Positions 1 through 10,788 of a DNA stretch of 64,000 bases are shown here, in pieces. The DNA is taken from the NCBI GenBank assembly GCA_035235625.1, contig CP141144.1, forward strand, positions 46,498,014 to 46,562,013. Direction: 5' to 3'. The position numbers were made by a program, and so were the translations under genes. The stretch's first letter is position 1. Every line of letters begins with the position of its first letter. The notes below the pieces were generated by a model. It was not told the origin of the DNA, searched no databases, and worked only from the letters and a program-made list of their open reading frames with translations. This stretch comes from Saururus chinensis (lineage: Eukaryota; Streptophyta; Magnoliopsida; Piperales; Saururaceae).

Positions 1-16
1 CCACTGTAGATCCCGT

Positions 17-2130
17 TGTAACACCCCATTTTTATAATTACGTTTAGCCTATGAGGTTAGAGGTAATTAGATAACCTTTCGAGGAGTTTTAGAGGGTTTT
101 AGAGGTTGAAACTACCGTATTTGAGTAGAACTCGAAGAAACGAGCGTAACAATTCAAAGAACGCATGGAACGGAGGTCGGGACCTGAAGTGATGACCTCA
201 GGAAACGTGTCATATAGATAGGACCCACTTGGAAAGGGCACGATATGCTTCTTTAAGTAGGTTGGTATCGAAGGGCTTGTCAATACTAGTCCAACAGTAC
301 CAAGAATGCGCGAATCCGATTCCGGGGTAGAAAGACGTGCGCATTTGTAGATAAAGAAGTATAAAAAATAAAAAAAGAATTGGGTGAGCCGGCGTGCGGA
401 GCGCAACTGGAGCGCGTGCCGCAGCATGAGCCAGCGTGGCACAACACGCGCACATGTTACGGTGGGCACAGCGGTTTTGCTCGCGGGTGCGACCCACGCA
501 TTTCGGTGGGCACCGCCGCCAAAACAGCGGCGCCGCCCTTTTTGGCGGCGTGGTGCCGCGATTTCGGCTGCTCGGGGTCTATAAATACACCTCTTCCGAT
601 CAGTTTTCGGCAGAACTTCCCTCTCCCCGTTTCTGACTGTTTTGAGGCCGATTAAGGCCGTTGAAGACCCGTTTCCTACTAAATCGAGCATGCTCTACCC
701 GATGGAGGGGTCATTTCTTCGAGTTGGAGTCCGTATAAGGAGGAAACCCCCCAAGACAAGGAGAGGTTTTGCCCGTTGTCTTCAAGCACCAACCAACTTC
801 ATTTTCTCTGTTTCTGACCATCCCAACTCTGTTTTAGTCGATTCAAGAGGTGTTCTTGACTAAATCGAGTGTGTTCTACGCGATGGAGGGCTCCGTTTTC
901 CAAGTTGGCGACCATATGAGGAGGAAATACCCCGAGACAAGGAAATACTATGCCCGTCATCCTCGAGCATTGGAGCAAGACGGGGTTCTGTCCGAAGTTG
1001 CCGGGCCACAACAAGAGGAGTAATCCAGAGTAGGGGAGGCCCTATCTTCCATTGAAGAGCCACGATGTCTGAGGAATATCTTCGACTAAGGAAGGTTCTG
1101 TTCATGGGCGTAGAAAACGAGAAGAGTCTCCTGCAAGGTGAACATTTGTACGTCATATGCAAGACGAGGAATGTATGGAGGCTAGAGGAAGCTCTGTCTA
1201 CTATCTTCAGATCAGAAAGGGAGGATGCTCATACGAGCAACTCCAAATTCTACTACCTCACAAGACATGAGGGGAGTAAGCATTTCTGATCTCCCATTTT
1301 AATTATAGAATGATGTGTGATATGCCATGATGTGTGCTTACATGCCATGATATGTACTTATATGCCATGAGGTGTGCTTTTATGTCATGATGTGTGTAGT
1401 CTCGCTCTAGGGTAGAGCGAGACATGTGATGTGTGTGTTCGGTCTTGGCTCAGTGATAGAGCGAGACATGTAGTGTGTTTTTAGTCTCGACTCAGTGGTA
1501 GACAAGACCTATAAATATGTTTCATCTTGTTCTCTGGTAGAGCAAGGCGTGTGGTGTATGTGTGTCCGGTCTCGGCTCAATGATAGAGCGAGCCGGGTGA
1601 TGTGCTCAGTCTCGACTCAGTAATGGAGCGAGATATGTGTATGTAATTTTGATCTCGCTTTGTGGTAGAGCGAGATGTACGATTTCGTTAATTTATTAAC
1701 TTCCGCTTGACTCCGATATATGATGAGTTTTTGTATACTTCTGATTAAATATTCGGAGATACGTATTTTATATGTATAATTTTGTGATGCTTGTTGTATG
1801 TAGTAGCCATTAGGCAGAACTACGTTCGGATCCGATCGTATTGGAATAATATCCAATACGTACGTAGGCAACCAATGGCAAGGCAACGTTGGCCCGATCC
1901 AAATTATTATAAATAATATATTTTATTCTGTTTTACATGCAACAAAGTATGAAGCTCATTGTGTGTAAATGGTTGTTACAACCTAAGTCTACGTACAAGG
2001 AAGCCTTAACGCTTTGCAATGCGTAGATGAACGTTGTACCTCTCGCACACAGACGATGATTCCTAGCTTAAGGAAAAAGAAAATTTTCTATTAGTGATTT
2101 TGTGGGCCTGGCTCGGGTCAGTGCGTTACA
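17..2130 (+). mobile_element. Solo LTR, family A (Ty3/gypsy-type), copy 1
   Basis: The block begins TGTAACACCCC and ends GTTACA, the TG...CA ends expected of an LTR. The five bases before it (12-16, cccgt) recur exactly right after it (2131-2135), a 5-base target site duplication. No internal retroelement region follows, so this is a solo LTR left by recombination between two LTRs. A second, inverted copy lies at 15180-17053. It sits in pararetrovirus-like DNA that resumes at 2131. Internal structure includes two tandem units of about 195 bases (roughly 642-1035, each with a 'taaatcgag' box) and a hairpin array. Open frames inside (for example 89-691, minus) have no recognisable domain and are taken as chance. 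Confidence 0.9.
1399..1676. repeat. Array of about seven imperfect hairpins inside family-A LTR
   Basis: A palindrome with 11-base arms (gtctcgctcta / tagagcgagac, 3-base loop) lies at 1399-1423. Degenerate versions follow about every 40-65 bases up to 1676, each pairing a 'gtctcg-ctc' half with a 'agagcgagac' half. Just upstream (1309-1395) a 'catgatgtgtgctta' unit repeats about four times. The perfect palindrome is also intact in the inverted LTR copy (15698-15722). Confidence 0.8.
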
Positions 2131-3352
2131 CCCGTCCCCCCATCAACATCGTATTTTGCAGACCAATGCTAGTGATCATTCATGGGGAGTAGCTCTATTT
2201 GTCCTTGATAACACCCAGAAATGACATCTTTGTGGCTACAAGAGTGGATCCTTTAAACCTTCTGAGCAGCACTATCATAGCACATACAAGGAGATCCTTG
2301 GGGTAAAAATGGCTATTACAAAATTTCAGTTCTTTTGAATAGGTCATGAATTTACAATGGAAATAGATATGAGTGCTTTCCCTCATATGCTGCACTTCAA
2401 GCAAAAATAGCTACCTAATGCACAACTTTTACGCTAGCATGATTGGTTTTCGTAGTGGAAGTTCCAGGTGAAAAAGATTAAAGGAAAGGACAATATTCTT
2501 GCTGATTTTCTCTCCCTTCTGCAGCCTTCCCAACCACCAATTTCTCCACAGCAAAATTTGTTCCTCGACCTACTCCCTCTTGTAGAATGCAAAAACCTCC
2601 CTCCAGAACTCCTCAACTTACTGGCCACCTTCACTTTTCCACTCCGGACTATCACCTCGATCACGGCCTACCTTGAAATTCACCTAGTTCAAAATGAACC
2701 TGCTTTCTTCCAAATACCCCACCCTGACTATGCCTATCTCTACCCTTTTGGTTTTCGGAATTACTACTATTGCCCTAAGGAAGTCCTTTGTCTCCTATAA
2801 TACATCATTGAAAAATGGCGTATTTCCATTTTTTTCAATGTCGGCCACCTCTTAGCCTACCTATTCTAGATCCATGTCCTCCAAAACCTCTCCGATCATG
2901 CCTTCAGAGTAAAGACATTATTGGAATGGTTCTTCCCTATTCAGCAATGGCAGACCTTGCTGAACGAGGTCGACAGCGCCTTTGTACAAATCAGCCTCCA
3001 TCAGCCACGGGATTTTGTTAGTACTCCCGATGTAAATTTCTTCGTCCCATACATCAGAGAACTGGTCAGAGTCCTCCAATGGACAAATATTGATTTGTCA
3101 CAAAATTATCACCGGCATTTAGATGACTTCTATGACTTCAAGCTAACATGGCAAGTCTGAATGGAGTATACTATGTGGACATCCCGTCACATATAATGAC
3201 GTATCCTTTTGCTAGTGGTGATCGAGACCTTTATCTGTGAGGATTGGATGCTTTCGTCAACACATACTGTCTCACACCAACTCGAGTCTGGGATTCACAG
3301 GACCCTAATCCCTACTACTCATCTAAGGACTATAACACAGATGGCTCTGGAT
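2131..3352 (+). pseudogene. Endogenous pararetrovirus (Caulimoviridae-like) polyprotein remnant, RNase H end of pol and downstream
   Basis: From 2131 the plus strand reads as the end of a pararetroviral reverse transcriptase polyprotein. An RNase H start-like motif (NASDHSWG) is near 2164-2187, an HSTYKEIL-like box near 2275-2300, and KIKGKDNILADF at about 2478-2513, the conserved exit of the RNase H domain. Coding-like sequence continues through 2468-2800, 2815-3160 and up to about 3352. Stops and frame changes break it near 2210, 2338, 2413, 2800, 3160 and 3230. The 5' part is cut off by the solo LTR at 17-2130. In the family this domain degrades the RNA strand during reverse transcription. 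Here it is a dead genomic copy. Badnavirus versus florendovirus-like affinity cannot be settled by eye. Confidence 0.7.
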
Positions 3353-3621
3353 AAAGCACGCGCATGATGTGCACGATGCCCAACAAGGAAGCATGTGAAG
3401 AACGAATATCCGCTTGTATCCCTATTGGCAAGGCTTGTTTAGTGGGTTGGTGGACATAGAATACTAAGAGGTAAGGGCATTTAGGTAATTTCAAACCACA
3501 TGTATGTGCTAAGTCATTTTTAGCATTTTGGTGAAACTATATAGTTTTTAATATTTCAGTCACATTAATTTGATGTGATGGCCTACTAGCCACTCTGACA
3601 AGTTGGTCATTTCGGAATAAA
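3353..3621. other. Spacer, no gene seen
   Basis: AT-rich DNA between the pararetrovirus remnant and the MITE. No open frame or repeat was recognised. Confidence 0.6.
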
Positions 3622-3630
3622 TAATAGGAA

Positions 3631-3834
3631 GAGACCCGTTTATATGAGCCCGGGCTCATATACGCCTACGTGAGCCCGGGCTCTATGGGCCGTCGGATTT
3701 ACATCCGTCGGCCCATAATACTCATGGGTTTAAATGTCTATGAGTATTATGGGCCTCCGGATGTAAATTCGACGGCCCATAGAGCCAGGGCTCATGTAGG
3801 TTTATATGCACCCGGGCTCATATAAACTTTTTCC
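3631..3834. mobile_element. Palindromic MITE, Mutator-type (9-base target duplication)
   Basis: A 204-base element that is almost one long inverted repeat: the arms share 'gtttatatgagcccggg' and run to a short centre near 3726-3740. It is flanked by the direct repeat taataggaa at 3622-3630 and 3835-3843. Nine-base target duplications are typical of the Mutator superfamily, so this is most likely a MULE-derived MITE. The arms contain repeated gagcccgggctc palindromes and are much more GC-rich than the surrounding DNA. It has no coding capacity. Confidence 0.85.
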
Positions 3835-3843
3835 TAATAGGAA

Positions 3844-5130
3844 ACTCATTTCTAAATTTTAATCTAATCTAATATGGTAGGCTAACATTATAATAATGCA
3901 AAACTATAATGCAATTTGCGATGCAATGAAGATATTCCTTTCTTCAACTTTTCTACGTTTCTATTTAGGATTGATCAGTCAACAAAAGTAGTTTAAGTTC
4001 TCACTTTTGTGCTTAAAACAATTTGTTTAAAATACACAAACTAGCATAACTCATGGTAAGTTAACTCGAAATATGTGAACTAACCATGTCGCTATGCAAT
4101 AAGACTAAAGTGACAACCTATTGTAAAGTGGCGTGTGGCATGGAAAATTGGTTTTCACTACCATGCTCTCCTCTTTAATGGGTAACTCATTTAGGGCTTG
4201 TATTATACGGGCACATTTAAAATTATTTTAAATTTTTAACGTAGTTTTCTTTTGCAGTGTATTTAGTACTTCTAACTATTAACTCAATACGAAACCTCAA
4301 TCCACTAGCATACCTTGACAATATATATGTACTCACTTGCCACTGAGATAAAAAGAAACAAGTATGTGCTTCTTTGTAACTTCTTTTTGAGAAAAGCCTG
4401 ATTCCATCACCTATTGAGCATAAGATTTCCTTATATTATTTCCAAAACAATTCCATTATTGGAAACACATAAACTAACAAGACGTGGACAACTATGATGG
4501 TACAATATTTTACAAACACTTTTTCGGGTAATATTTTTTTTTTATGTTCAGGTTTGGAATATCTAAGGTTGGTTAGACTTTATTAGAGAATTTTCCATTA
4601 TAAAATGCTCTTAATTTTACTAAGCTTACTAGCTTCAACTTTCAGGCAATCTCTATATCATTGATAATATCAATTCCCCACTTGGGCATAGGACAGCTGG
4701 TTTTGTGGTCCTAAAGAATAAACAATGGAAAGAGTTTTACTGAATTATTATCTAAGTTAGTTGGCAGGTATTATTATACTATACAAATTGATTGGATTCA
4801 TGGAGTCAAGAGGCTTTAAAAAAAAAAAAGAATAAAATGAAGTCATGGAGTTGTCTTCCCAACAATTTCTAGTAATTTTGAATATTCAACAAAAATAGGT
4901 AGCAAGGTTGAGACAAATAAGTTGCACATAAATTTGACATATTCAAACAAATTATAAAATAGGTAGGAGTGTCATGATCAGTTGTGCAATTTGAGGCCTC
5001 AACATTATCTCTTATGGGAAGGTTCATCTTAAGAAGAATTGATCAAAATGACAGTATTACACAAAATATCTCTAATTTTTAAGTAATACATAAAATAGCC
5101 CTATGTACATTAAACCTCCACCCATATTGC
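3844..5130. other. AT-rich spacer, no gene seen
   Basis: Very AT-rich sequence with many stops in all frames. I found no protein domain, RNA gene or clear repeat. Confidence 0.6.
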
Positions 5131-5354
5131 ATGAATTATCTAGTTTTTTTTTCTCATTCTTTCCTTTTAACTTCACCAAGTAACTTTTTATCATTTCCAC
5201 CACCTTCGGCTTCGGCTACACCACCATTGCCACCGGCACCACCGCATCTACCAAAGTTATATAGCCTCTACACCAACTTTGCCGTCTTCACCACCGTCTC
5301 AGTTTCATCTGATTTCGCCTTCTCCTTCTCTGCCAATATCACCTGCTCTTCCTT

Positions 5355-5490
5355 CCCTCTTCTTCTACCTCCTCTTTTTTTTTTCTTCCTCCTCCTTTTC
5401 CTTTTCCTTTTCGTTTTCCTCCTCTTCCTTTTCCTCCTCCTCTTTCTCCCTCCCTCCTTCTCTCTTCTCCTCCTCCCCTTTTCCTCCTTG
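5355..5490 (+). repeat. Polypyrimidine (CTT/CTC) tract
   Basis: About 135 bases of almost pure C and T on the plus strand, made of imperfect cct/ctt units. It encodes only low-complexity F/L/S runs, so the open frames across it (5131-5610, 5279-5542) are not regarded as genes. A purine-rich counterpart lies at 8523-8615 and is part of the opposite foldback arm. Confidence 0.75.
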
Positions 5491-5582
5491 GTCGCCTCTT
5501 CTTCGTCTCTACCAAAATCTAAGAAGACCAGTTACAAACTAGCTGATGGAGTGATTAAAATTTTGATGTTTTTAATCCACGA

Positions 5583-5744
5583 GCTTAAATCTTCAAAAAT
5601 GAACCCATGAACATGTTAAGTTACTCTAAACCAAGACTGGGTTTTAATTATACTTGACTACAAGCTTAAATCTTCAAAAATGAACCCATGAACATGTTAA
5701 GTTACTCTAAACCAAAAGTGGGTTTTAATTATACTTGATTATGA
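5583..5744. repeat. Tandem duplication, 81-base unit, two copies
   Basis: The unit beginning 'gcttaaatcttcaaaaatg' occurs at 5583 and again at 5664 with nearly identical sequence through 'ttaattatacttga'. Only one copy is present in the opposite foldback arm (about 6290-6370), so the duplication arose after the inverted repeat formed. Confidence 0.85.
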
Positions 5745-6444
5745 CTTTTCTCTAATGTTAAACCAAACCTCGTACTTATAGTTGACAATTGACAGTTGAC
5801 AATCACCAATCATATTTATTAAAATAAACTACATAGAAAAAATAAAAATAAATCAAATTTTAGACATGCGATTGTTGCATGTTGAATGTCTCGTTTGTTG
5901 AATGTCTTGCATGTGGACTTTCATGCATCAGTAAAAGATTCTCAGCGACGAAGAAGAAAATTCTCACTATCGACCTAGTGAAGAAGGTAGTCTCCAGTCC
6001 TAACATTATGACAATCGATAGTCAACAATCGGGACAATCAATAGTCAATAGTCGGGATATTTGATAGCCAGCTATCAACAATTGACAATCGACAGTTGCA
6101 CATCTAAAATTTATTTATTTTATATTTTATCTATGTAGTTTGTTAAGATAGTTTATTTTAAATACTTAGGGAGACAATGTCACTCATAATGTTATCTTAT
6201 ATCCCCTTTATTATAGCAAATTTGATTGGCAATTGTAGGTTGTCAAGTGTGAGTACAAGGTTTGGGTTAATATTAGAGAAGACTCAGAATCAAGTAAAAA
6301 TTATACACACTCTTGGTTTTAAGTAGTTTAACATGTTCATGGGTTCATTTTTAAAGATTTAAGCTTGTAGATAAAAAAAATCAAATTTTTAATCACTCCA
6401 TCGGCTAGTTTATAACCAGTCTTCTTATATTTCGATAGAGAGGA

Positions 6445-8522
6445 TGTAATGCCCCAAAATTTCAATATTTTGAAATTTGAACGGTTGGGCCCATTAGCAA
6501 GTTTTAGGGCCCAATAATGGTTTTTCTTAAATTTGGACCATTTTGAGCTTGATTCATTTAGAGGAGCCTTGATATATTTGATAGGGCTCGAAGAGACGAA
6601 TGTATCGAGCCCAATAACTTGTCAAACAGATAGTAGGATAGTAGGCTATGGCCTTGAGAAGCGTGTCATAGGCGGGACCCAATTTAAATTAGCAAGAAAA
6701 CATGCCCTTGTGTGGTTTTTTTTGAAGGGCTCGTTGATACGAGTCTAACGGTACAAAGAACACTTGATTCTGCATTTGGGGTAAAAAGTTACACCCGTTT
6801 AAAATTTAAAATTTTATTTTATATTTTAAAAAAATTAAAAAATAAATAAATAAGTAAAAAGTTGTGTCAGCACTACTAACACCATAAGAGGTGCCAGTAG
6901 CACTGACGCGCTGTTGCAGGTAGTATGTAACAGCAACATTGCCTGCCATTGGTAGCTCAAGGCATGCACTGATGCACATCCAGTGTGTGCGCCAACGTTG
7001 ATGCACAGTGGTTATTTTTCAGCCGTTAGATGTGTGCCACACAAAAAAGTTATAAAAGGGGAAGGGGGTGGTGATTTCAATTCACACCATTCTCACCTAT
7101 CTAAAAACTTTTGTCCCTCATTTCTAAGTTGTTTGTCATTCGATTTCTTCCATTCAAAAATCGTTTCTAGCAATTTGAAGGTGCTCTACGCCGTAGAGGG
7201 GTCCATTTTTCGAGTTATCTACTCTAAAGGGGGGAACGACCCTAGGCAAGGGGAGTCTCCATCTATGGCTTTCGGGCTGAGAGGAAGAATTTATTCTAGT
7301 GCAAAGGGAGGCTCTGTCCGCCGATTTTGAGCGAAAAGGAGAACTTGTCCTGATGCAAGGGGAGACTCCGTCCGCCACTTCTAAGCCCAAAAGGAGATCC
7401 TGTTCTGACCCAATGGGAGGTTCTGCCTGCCACTCCTAAGCACGAGAATGAGATAAAGCTCCGACCACCGGCCATTACGCTGGTCAATTTAAGGAACAAA
7501 ATGTAGGTAGTTTTAAGCTCTAATTTTGTATTATGACTAAGTGTTCTATTTCATAATTTATTTATCTTTTAAAAATAAATATTATCTAAAAAAGGATAAT
7601 ATTTATTAGAGGTCGGGCGAATGCTAAGATAATAGCATATTGTACACCTCCAAGATGGATTTTATTGTGATACAAACTTTAATATTTTATTATTATTTAA
7701 ATTATATTTATGTATGATTATGACCAGATTTGAAGGGTAGTTATTTGGTGTAAAAACCCAAAAACTACGATCGGTTTTGAAATGTAGCTATTTGGTATAA
7801 AGTTCAAAAGCTATCAAAGTTATTACTCTGAGGTACTACCTATTATGGCATATGACACGCCCATGAAGTTGGATATCATGGGAAGATCCTCTTCATTTTG
7901 ATCCTGTTGCCCTATGAGCATGGGTGTATGTCGCTCTGGTATCGGCAAAATTCTATGAATCATGATTTATCCGATTTTGAATTGTTTATCTTATTTTGCT
8001 TATGAAAAATTTATCCGAGTTTATCGAATTTTGTAACGAACTATTTTATCTAACTTTTAGTATAAGAAGTGCATCGGATTCAGTTAGTCAATATTATTAT
8101 TTTGAGTCAACTTTTGAATATAAATTATTATGAGAATATTTTATGTATCTTTGTTTATGCTTTATGTTTTAGCATGCTAAAAGAATTTAAACTTTATCTA
8201 CTGAGTATAATTATACTAACCCACCCCTAGACACTGCATGTCCGGACGAAGAAGTTGATGTCAATGAAGATTGCCTGTAGAACTTCGATCGATCTACGTT
8301 GTTAATTTACTTTACTACGTTCTTTTATTATGTATTAATTTTGGACGTGCGCAACTATGATTTTGTTTAGGCATGATAAGCCTTATTTTGTAAAGTTTTT
8401 GTAATTATGTAAATTAATAAATAGTTACTCTTCTGTACAGGGTTGATCTTGGCCCATATTTTACTATTATGAATTAGCGGCACTCTAACCTTTAAAGTAA
8501 TTTAAAAAGTCGGGGCGCTATA
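6445..8522 (+). mobile_element. Solo LTR, family B, copy 1
   Basis: Starts TGTAATGCCCC and ends GGGGCGCTATA. The final 'ata' replaces the usual 'aca', so one end base has mutated. The flanking 5-base duplication gagga (6440-6444 and 8523-8527) marks the ends. It interrupts the right arm of the foldback element. The first few hundred bases align with the LTR at 32096-33619 ('gcaagttttagggcc', 'aggctatggccttgagaag'), which defines the family. The beginning also resembles family A in layout. It contains short low-value open frames only. Confidence 0.87.
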
Positions 8523-8627
8523 GAGGAAGAGGAGGCAATCAAGGAGGAAAAGTGGAGGATGAGAAGAGAGGAGGAGAGGGGAGTGAGGAAGAGGAGAGGA
8601 GGGAGGGAGGTTCTGAAGGGTGTTAAG

Positions 8628-10159
8628 CTTATTTAGTTACTTGCCAGTCGCCGGGAATGATTTTCCTTCCTCCAGCTTTTTAAGAACGTTGCCTTCCCGA
8701 CTATAGCTTTTATTTGCAACTGAACTTTAGGTTGGGCTGCATCTCGGGTCCAGCCCGGTCGGTTTGGGTTTTGTAGGACCGACCATAGATAGTGTCACGA
8801 ACGTAAGGCTGAGCCTAGCATACACACATGTAATAGTAACTCTATGTTTAAGTAACTCGCCAAGCCTTTTAAGAGCTTTCACCTCTTTCAAGTAGGTCTC
8901 AATGCTTTAACACCTTCAACCAACTCCATTGCCAAGTTTATATAAAGGTTTTACCTTATTTAGGTATCTCGGCAATAGAACTAATTGTTACAAGTGCAAA
9001 GCTAAGCCTAGCATTTGTACACATGATGGCTTGGCTGTATAGCACAACTAGTAGTCTATCCTCTAATTTCACTCGAGTCTTTGTCTGTCCAACATAAACA
9101 CAATGCAGGAAAAAAATAAAGTAAAAAGAAGACAACCTCCAAAATATTTATTCAACACAATAGTTTACAATAATAAGGCACTGACCTTGCTTCCAAACTG
9201 AATGCCCTCTCAGCTATGTCGTTGACCACTCCAACCTTTGGTTGGGATATGTCTCAAGCCTTGCTGAGATGTCTAGTATGGTCCGGCTGAGTGCGCTCCC
9301 ACCAGCTCCTCCAAGTTGCCAACGAAGTGTTCGCTGCTTAACAATAGTCTGAAACTATTTCCAAAGCTCTTAATCAGTCCTTACAAAATTCTTGAGTTCT
9401 CTAAATGCATGAATGAATCCCTCAAGTTGCCATGACGCCCCTTATACAGGGAAGAGTCAGGAAGCCTAGTCCTATTAGGACTTTCCCACCCCTTTGGTTA
9501 TAAATTTAGAATCTCACTTCACTGCCCCTTTATGAATAAGAAACCAGTCCATACAACTTCCTAAGACCATCTTTAAAGAATCCTAACCCAACTAGGAACC
9601 CAACTGAGCCCTCTTTCAAGTGTCTTGCCTTATCTTGCATTCCCCGAGACTCATATTCTTGCTAGGAGTCCTCATCCTGCATGTCATTTGCCTAGGAAGA
9701 GTCTTGGCTATATCCACTTCGCGCGAAGAGTCTTTTTTCCACTAAGATTTGGCCATCTTAAGCAATTTGGCCTATACATAACTATTTGTTCGGGCTTCCT
9801 ACCTGCCTTAGGCCTCTGAGGTGACTCCTAATTGCATTAGGAGTTATGAGAGTGAATTAGCAACCATATCTAGCGCCTCTCCTACTTCGCGTAGGAGTTG
9901 TTTGTGAGAGTCCTGACCTTCCTAAGAATTGTCCTAGGTGATGGTGCCCAACCCGCCATCATGCCCTACTCCGAGTAGAACTTGTATATGAGTCTTCCAA
10001 CACTCCAACACTATTGTTCCTCAAATTTCCCTTGGCTATCCACACCAAGCTGAAACTCGTTTGCCCCTTAGCCTATTCATTGACTAGGGATCTTAGGAAC
10101 ATGAGTTTTTTATATAAGAATCAAGTTTCTTGTACCATACTCGAGATAGGAATCTAAAA
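8628..10159. other. Intergenic, repeat-like but unclassified
   Basis: No gene was recognised. Two related boxes, 'gctgagcctagcatacacacatg' near 8831 and 'gctaagcctagcatttgtacacatg' near 9001, hint at an old LTR or other repeat. Repeated cct-aggag motifs occur at 9600-9990. I could not define ends. Confidence 0.4.
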
Positions 10160-10788
10160 ACTCAAAACTAAAATAGGAATTCAGATTTTATCTAAGTCAG
10201 GTTAATTGTAGTAATTCTCAATCAAACCGACATAATAGTGAGCCAGATTTATCTATGTCTAATTACAAAAATTCATACTACCAGGTAAACTAGGTTTATA
10301 TATTAATTAAGATCTTGGGACCGGTCAAGATAGTTCTTGGATTTTTCACTTGTTAATCCTAACCTAACTAGAGAAATACTTAGGTATTTTTTCCTTTTAC
10401 TTGACCTAGCCAGGGTAGGACTCGACTAATCCCAACCTAGGTCAATCTCAAGTCGATTCCATCTAGGTTGGGTTTGGGTTTTGAGTGCAACCTAACTTTA
10501 GTTCATAACAATGACCTAAATGGCAACATAGGGTGATGAAAAATTGTATGTTCTTGTGAGAACCCAACTAAAATTTTCATTTTTAAACTTTTATCTGCCC
10601 TCTCATTTTCCCAAAAATTTTCGGTTGCTCTAGTGTGTACCTAAAAAAATTCAGGAAAAGAAAAATAAAAATCAAGAAAAGAAAAATGACAAAGTCTATC
10701 AAGTCACTTTCCCTAATAGTAGTTCCAAGGAACCAAAGGATGACACATATAACTACACAATATTTCATGTTAGTGTAGATCTAAATAG
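10160..10788. repeat. Dispersed repeat R2, copy a
   Basis: Aligns over about 620 bases with 36400-37018 in the same orientation. Shared boxes include 'gacctaggtcaatct', 'ggttttgagtg', 'atcaagtcactttc', 'ctaatagtagtt' and the common end 'gtgtagatctaaatag'. The right end (10788) is exactly where the resistance pseudogene loses its coding sequence, so this repeat or a rearrangement at its edge probably removed the LRR region. Family unknown; possibly part of an LTR. Confidence 0.7.

Larger units (their letters stand above)
5440..8620. mobile_element. Foldback element, right arm split by a solo LTR
   Basis: The left arm (about 5440-5875) and right arm (about 6097-6444 plus 8523-8620) are inverted copies. 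For example, 5540-5565 'agctgatggagtgattaaa' is mirrored at about 6393-6411, and the pyrimidine tract is mirrored by a purine tract at 8523-8615. The right arm is continuous once the LTR at 6445-8522 is removed. The loop (about 5876-6096) has short repeats of 'acaatcgaca/agtcaacaat'. The left arm contains an 81-base tandem duplication at 5583-5744. No transposase is present. Outer ends and target duplications were not found, so the class is unknown. Confidence 0.65.

Noticed and set aside
89-691. 200-codon minus frame and overlapping plus frames (380-655, 384-584, 436-636)
   Set aside because: They lie wholly inside the family-A LTR, overlap each other on both strands and show no domain; the GC-rich stretch makes chance frames long.
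1399-1676. CRISPR-like array
   Set aside because: Repeats and spacers are irregular and lie in a plant LTR; the units are degenerate hairpins, not identical repeats with unique spacers.
5131-5610. 159-codon frame rich in Phe, Leu and Ser
   Set aside because: Translation of a polypyrimidine tract; low complexity only.
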